A stretch of DNA of 64,000 nucleotides, taken from contig OY365806.1 of assembly GCA_959347315.1 (NCBI GenBank), positions 27,146,811-27,210,810 of the forward strand, written 5' to 3'. Made by a program: the position numbers and the translations under genes. Origin of the DNA: Bimastos eiseni (taxonomy: Eukaryota; Annelida; Clitellata; Crassiclitellata; Lumbricidae). Numbering within the stretch: position 1 is the stretch's first letter; each line of letters begins with the position of its first letter. Below the pieces are notes generated by a model that did not search any database, was not told the DNA's origin, and saw nothing but the letters and a program-made list of their open reading frames with translations. Positions 39,301 through 46,800 of the stretch are shown piece by piece.

Positions 39301-42300
39301 TTCTAAAATTATTTGCTATGAAAATGTCGCATCATTTGGACGGTTACAGAAGATGGGAATTCAACTATCGTGAATTCGCAACCTTATTTGGCACAATGCG
39401 CGATGTAGAGGAGAGAATTTGCATGTCTAGATTGAGCAATGATTATTTGGGTAACATAGAATCTAATATTCAATGGCTTTGACCTGAACAGTAGTTATTT
39501 ATGGGTTTCATTTAAATTTCCTAGCAAATGGCGCATTTTAGTTTATAGGTATGGTTAAATAACTGCAGCATCCACAAAAGTGATACTTACATTGTGCACT
39601 ATAGAATCTTTGATTTTAGATGCTATGCAACAATTTCTCATACAAATGGCCTGAATACATGGGTACATGGAAGTACGAAATGTTATGCTAGGTCAAACAT
39701 TGTGCGTGTATGCTTCGCGTGTATATGCGAGAATTAGCGGATTAATTGCATGTTCGACACGCTATAATTTGTTTTTCGCTTGAAAGGAAGTCATTGTGGC
39801 AAGCGAAGACAATGAACCTATGTACCTGTATATTTGTTTGTAGATGTCGGCGTGGTAGTGACATATTGAGGGCATGTGTATATTTTTTATCCACCTACCT
39901 GCATGTGCGAGTTTATTCGTATGTTTCCGTAGATATTATTGGCCAATGGGTTAGTTTAGCTTAACATATGAATGTGCTCGTATAGTAATCGAGCCTGTTT
40001 AGGCGTAATGATGTTGTGAAAAAAATGTCGCCACTTGACACTTTCCTACGTCGTCCTAGCCTCGAATTCGTGTGTGTGTGTGTGTATGTGTGTGTGTGGT
40101 GTGTGTGTCAGGGTGACATTTCTTATTGCCAGCTTTAGTAATCAAGCAATTTGTTCAACCAGAAACCTGTGTGTTTTGCAATATGTCTCTCTCAATTCGG
40201 ACGACTTGGTACCAGAATCGTTCATATCTCGCTCCCATTGTCGCTAATCGCTGTCTGTCTCTCCCTCTCCTTCGCAACATGGCGTTGTGTGTTTGTCGTG
40301 TAGACTAAGCTTGAGAAGTGGATTTATGGCGTTTGATGAATTAATTGTATGTTTGACCTAGGCGCTGTGTGCTGCGGTTTGAAGTTTTGGACATTATGTA
40401 TTGGTGCTATTGAAGTTATAATTATGCCCGCGTGCGTTAATTTACCCGCTTCCTTAATCGCTTCCGCGTAGTAGGGTCTATGTTAATGTATATAAATTGT
40501 CAAGTTTCATGCCCTGCACGTGTGTGGAAGTTCTCGTTACACCTATGATTTCCTCTAGCGCCGCTTGTCCCATCCTTCTTCAGGTAACCAACTGGGAGCA
40601 ATACGACATTCTATAGGTAGCCAAATGGTAGTAACTACCACCTTATTTAGGTAGATAAATGGAATGGGAGAAAGTATGACTTATATCGAAGCTGGGCACC
40701 CGCTGTGCGTAGAACAGAGAAACTGCGGTATGCGCATGCAAAGTGGGGTACCAGCGTAGGGTTCCCAACCTCTTTTACATCCCTCATCGTGTTAGGCTCC
40801 GCCTACATAGTGACATCATCCATTCCCATATTAATCCCTGGCTTCTGATTGACTGAGAGGGCTCTATTTTCTATGAACCTGCGCTATCTACACTACTTGC
40901 ATGAGTGTTTTATGTATGGGTCCTTGTATGTATTTGTAAATGAACAGATAAAACCGCAGAATTGTGGATCAGGTCATTTTTTTTAAATGTGCTACATTTT
41001 TCATTAGGCCTGCCAACACAACTGATTTTTAAGATTGCCAGAAAGTACTATGGATTCCACTCAAAAGTGCATCCGCTGACCTGATTTCGTCATCAAAGCT
41101 CGACAGTTTCCTTTCAGCCTCATAGCTGGCCTCCCTTACTTCTTTACTGTAAGAGACGTGCTGCATGAAGTGCAGAGGAAGGCGAGCTGTGTAGAAGGTC
41201 GCTGTGTCTTCAGACAAAGCCTGAAATGAAGCACAGTAATATCAAAAGAGCATAATCGCTACGATACGTTTCCTTCACATAAGACTTATGCATGTATCTT
41301 CATAAAAAATCAAATGATAAACTCACGGCCTTTTAAAATTTAAGGCGCTTGGGTCCACAAACCCTAACCTTAAGCTGAGTCCCATTCCCGCCTCAATCTC
41401 ACATTCTCAGATTATAGAGTATCGCACTGCTTGTGAGTATGTGTCATTTTGTCAAATTTATAATATAATACTAAACTGCTTACATAGCGTATACACTATT
41501 CAGTCATTAAGTGTAAGCTACTACAAGTGTTAACGTTTAGTCTTAACGCTTAAATTTTCGATTTCTTTTTTATTTTAAAAGGAGTTTGTAATGAGTAAAG
41601 TTTTGCTATACATTGTATATATGAATAGTAGTCAATAGATGTGTTCTCAACCAGAGGAGTTGCCACGCCTTCTTTGGCTTAATTGCTATTCTCGCTCGCT
41701 GATTGGTCGCCCAGAATTAATATTCATGAGCCACACCCCTTCGGCCTGTCAATCATTTTAATTTCTTTTCTCGCCCTCTCATTGGCTAGACTCACTGCAC
41801 GGCGGCTGGCCTGGCTCCCAGGTCTATCATTTTAATGGTTTTTCTCTCTCTCCCATTGGATGGACTCCCGCCACGGCTGCGCCGCTGAGCTCCCTACCCT
41901 GACCTGAATGTCAGTCATTTCAATAACCTAGTTGGATCTCTCATGACTGAACTCCCTGCACGACCACTGGGCTCACCGGCCTGTCATTTTAATCGCTTTT
42001 CTCAATCTCCCAACACAACGACTAGGCCCCAGCGACGGTTGGCCGTTGGCGCTCGAACGTCAGAACGGACAATCAATTCCAATTACGATGCATCCGTCGG
42101 CTGAGACCCGCCCACGTACTGCTATGAAAAGTGAAACAGTCGTTAAATCATAGCACCGAGCTAGCAAACGCGTATAATTTAAGCGGATCAAACTTCTGCG
42201 GGGATTCCAGTTCAACTATTAAATAACAGAAATCCATGAATTCAATGGCTAGCCCTAGAATTCTCATGGAACACAGCGCGGCACGCTCATCAAAGGAACG

Positions 42301-42947
42301 GCCGTAGGTCATAAAATTGGCGAAATGTATACGATAAAGGCATTCGACAGACATCTGGCATGAGTCTGGACACTGGATGTTTACATCGGCGACTGCCAAC
42401 AAAAGATAGTCCGTACATGTTTATGCCCTCCTGGGAATAGACATCTGCGATTAAGTCGACGTCGTACATCGATAAGTGGCTGTCCATTAAAATGTAACAT
42501 ATGGTCTCAACTGAAATTGGACGTCGACCGATCGTGTGTTTACATCGACGGCGTCCATCAAACTATCGCCCGTACGACCCTCCTGGGAATAGCCATCCAC
42601 GGCTAAATCGTCACTCCGACCCATCAAAGGCATTGTAGACGCATTGCTATTAGATGGTAGGGGCATGAGAATTCGGGAAGTCAGCCCTTTACGAAGGTTA
42701 GGACTTTAACCCTAACATCATTCCTATTGGACAACGGTACCATGGAAGCCAGTGCATACTCTGGGACTCTAACTCTAGCGACTAGACTCTACAGACATCC
42801 CGATTGGCCAATGGTAACATGGAATCCAATGTATTGTAAGAGCATTGATATTGTTCTAAATGTGTATATTATCAAGGAATACCCATCACAACCGTAATTC
42901 TCTTAATGAAATATAAAATTAAGACTTTTGGAACTTTATTTAGTAAT

Positions 42948-42996
<49 letters not shown>

Positions 42997-43829
42997 TCAA
43001 TAATAATAATAATAATAATTATAATAATTATAATTATAATAATAATAATTATTATTATTATAAAAACAATAATAATAATAATAATAATAATAATAGCAAT
43101 AATAATATTATTAATAATAATAATAATGATGATTGTTATGATACTATCTCTTTCTATCCATTGAATATCAATGAGCAAAGCATGCAAATCGATTGAAACT
43201 GTATTCAGGCAATAGATAGGTAGAACCAGCTCAAAGTGTTGATATGTGAGGACGTCAAGATCAAGAATTGAACTGAGATACGAAGGCGCTTTAGAAGTTC
43301 AGAGACTTAAGTATTTGGGCTCCAGAGGCTTTCACCTCCGGACGTTTCAACTCCGGACGTTTCACCTCTTGGAGACGCTGTAAAAATGTGCACTGTAGTT
43401 GAAAAATTATGATTTGATGTATTGAAGAAGTTTGAGAAGTCAGAGACTTATGATATTGAATCAATGTTGTGCGTTTGAAGTTGTAGAAAACTGAAGATAG
43501 ATACATTGTTGAAGTTGTATATTGGAGTTTGATGGTGGATTTTGAGAATTTGTTGCACTGAAGTGAATGTAAAAAGTACAGAATAGGTGTAGGAAATGGA
43601 AGGTTGACACAATGAAGATGTTGTATATTAGCGTTTGATGTTGGAGTTTAAGAATTTGTTGGATTGAATAGTCTGTAAAAAGTGCGTGTGGAGGTAGCAA
43701 ACTGTAGTTTGATGCACTGAATGTGTTGTATATTGAAGTTTAATAGCCGTGTATATTATCAAGGAATACCCATCACAACCGTAATTCTCCTAATGAAATA
43801 TAAAATTAAAACTTTTGAAACTTTATATC

Positions 43830-43864
<35 letters not shown>

Positions 43865-46800
43865 CATAATAATAAAAATAATAATTATGAACACTTTTAA
43901 ATTGTAAGTGAATTTATGGAGATATGAGAGAAAGAGTGAGATTGGGAGCGAGGAAGATAGAAATGGAGACAGAGAGTTATGAAGAAGGTATTCTTGTAAG
44001 ATAACCTCAAAGTTACTTGCAATTTGCAAGGAACTTATACATTTAAGCAGTTAAAGACAATAAAGTGATGCATTGAGAGAGTTTTGACACAGGATGAAGA
44101 AATTTTGCACACCCAGTACATTAGAATCTGAGAAAATATTGTGAATATGAACATGCAACTTGTTAGAGAAGTAAAAAATTAGTTGGAGGGTGGAGAAAGA
44201 AGAGGAGGGATGGATGGAGGGTAAATGAAAGAAAACTCAATGAGCGAATAGAAGGATTGAGAGGTGTATACTTGGATAGATGTAGAAATACACAACAATT
44301 GAAAAGAAATTGGTTGAAAAGCATTGAAAATACGAAGACAAATGTTTGTAGTGAGAGAAATGTAGCAGATAGTTGGTGGGTGTGAGATGATGGTTGGAAA
44401 TGTAGAAGAGAAGAGCATGGAGGTTGAAGAAAGATATATGACTGGAAGAAGTTTCAAAGTCTTCATTGCCGGTGGTTTACTAGATTCAATGTTTTCATTA
44501 CCATGGATTTGCAAGAGTTGACTTTCAAAATTTTCACAGCTGTTGATTTGTGTCAGTTGACTGACAAAATAGTCAATATCATCGGGTTGCAAGAGTTGAG
44601 TTCAAACGTTTTCATTGCCGATGTTTTACAAGAGTTCAGATACAAACTTTTCAATGCCGATGGTTTGCAATAGTTAAGTTCCAAAGATTCCCATGGCGAC
44701 AATTTACAAGAGTTGTGATGCGAAGGTTTCAATGCCGATGAATTACAAGAATTGTAATGCATCGTTTTCAATGTCGGTGGTTTACAAGAATGGAGATGCG
44801 AAGATATCAATGATGAAGATTTACAAAAGGCGAGATTCAAAATTTTCATTGTCGATGTTTTGCAAGAGTTGAGTTTAATCGACAGTGGTGAAGTTTCAAA
44901 ACAGATGGTCTTCAGCAGACCTGTTTGAAAGTCTTCAAGACCGACGGCTTACAAGAGATATATTTCATAGAAGAATTTTTGGAGAATGAGTTTAGGGTTG
45001 CAAGATCAAACAGAGGCTAAAATTCAGTGGGTTCATTTGCCTATTCTTTTATACCTAGTTTCCTTGCTAAAAGCGCCTCTGAATAGTTATTCTGTGAGAG
45101 GTGATGTATTTGGAGTGACCTACAGGGTAGGCCATTAAAAAATAAATCCTCAGATGTTTTGCTAATATTTTGGCCAAAAGTAGTGACTATTAAATTAAAT
45201 TTCACAGTCACAAAACCAATTCATATCTCCATATAAGTGACCAAATTTCAATGAAATATTTAAAAAAACAAAAGTTATAACACTTTTAATGAGTTCAGCC
45301 ACGGTTTATGACGGTCAAAAACATTCAACGTGGGATAAAGTTACAAAAACAATTTTACAAAGTCACTTCAATTATCTCACCCTTTTTGGCTTTTATCGCA
45401 TAATGTGGTATTTCTCGAGCATAGCTTTGCACACGTGATAATCCATGAGGCTCAAGTCCAGTGAGCTTGAGGCCATTGGTCCTTCTCAATGAAACCTGGG
45501 TAATTGAGCTTGGACCAATCTTGTGTGAGGCGAGCAGTAAGCGCTGGTGCCTCGTCTTGCTGAAAGAAGAATCCAGCTGGCAGCGTATACTTGCAATCGG
45601 ATATTAATTGTGAAAGCGGCTACCAACGTAATATACAACATCCCTTTTGCCTTTCTCATCAACAAAATGAAATCAATTTTTGCAAACAAGACAAACACCA
45701 GCCGATACCATAACATGTGGAGCGAACTTCTTTCATTCAACAATCAGTCGACCAGGTTTGGCATTGGATTTCTTGCCGATTACCATGATTGCTGGATTGA
45801 GGTATAAGTTCTTCTCATCCGTGAGGAACACACGCTTCGTCTCGCGAACATTCAGTCGCCATGGCAATGCTGAGGAGCATTCTCGGTGATGATAATCTGC
45901 CCAGCGACATGACGAAAAGCGATGTTTATTTACCAATGGATCGACTGCTCGCTAAATGACGTCCAAGTGATGTCCATATACGTTGGTTCTTCGTTTCTAT
46001 TCTCAATAATAATGATAATTCTTAAGTTTGCTTCACAATTGCTACAACAATAACTTGAGAAGTGACTTTATGAAATCGTTTTTGTCACTTTTTCCTGCGT
46101 TGAATATTTTTCAGCCATCAAAAACAACGGTAAGCCTCATCAAAAGTGATGAGGCTTACCATAACCTTTGTTCTGTGTAAACTGTTTCATTCATATTTTG
46201 CCAGTGTATACAGATATGAATTATTTTTGCGCCTGTAAAACTTCATTTACTAATCTCTACTTTTAGCTGAAACATTAGCAAAACACCTGATCGGTTTTCT
46301 TTTTAATGGCCCACCCTGTATACACCAGCCAATCGCTTATGGCTTTACAGAATCCATGTATCAACTGGTCGTCATTGAATATATGTTCTGCGCGGTCTCA
46401 TCAGCGGCTCGAGGAAGACGCGCATCTGCCAGCTATGATAAAGCGCAGAGCCATTGCATCGTCTTGATTCGCGGACGCTCCCACCGGTTGTGATTATTCA
46501 ACTTCATCGATTAACTTGATGCAGGATATCTGAATAATGATGTAAACTGAACTCGACTCTGTTTGTTTAGATCCTCTTCGCCTGTGTACAACCCACCAGT
46601 GTTGACCCTTGACGATAACTGGGCAGTGTTTGCTTACTTAGAAACGTTTTCTTCTAAATACCATTGAACATTTGGGCGAACATACACGTAGGCGGCTCAA
46701 AAAGGTGCTAAATGAAGCGGATAACTAAGAACTGACTAACCTTGATGACATTATCGTAGTTGATTTCGTCTGGCTTCAGAGCACCGACGGTGTTATAAAG

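Noticed and set aside
22671..40841. A complete Polinton/Maverick-type giant transposon
   Set aside because: The long inverted arms invite this idea, but no integrase, polymerase B, protease, ATPase or capsid-like ORF was seen between them; the only large ORFs there belong to two LINEs.
42906..43196. Poly-asparagine and poly-isoleucine ORFs on both strands
   Set aside because: Translations of the (AAT)n repeat; no independent evidence of a gene.
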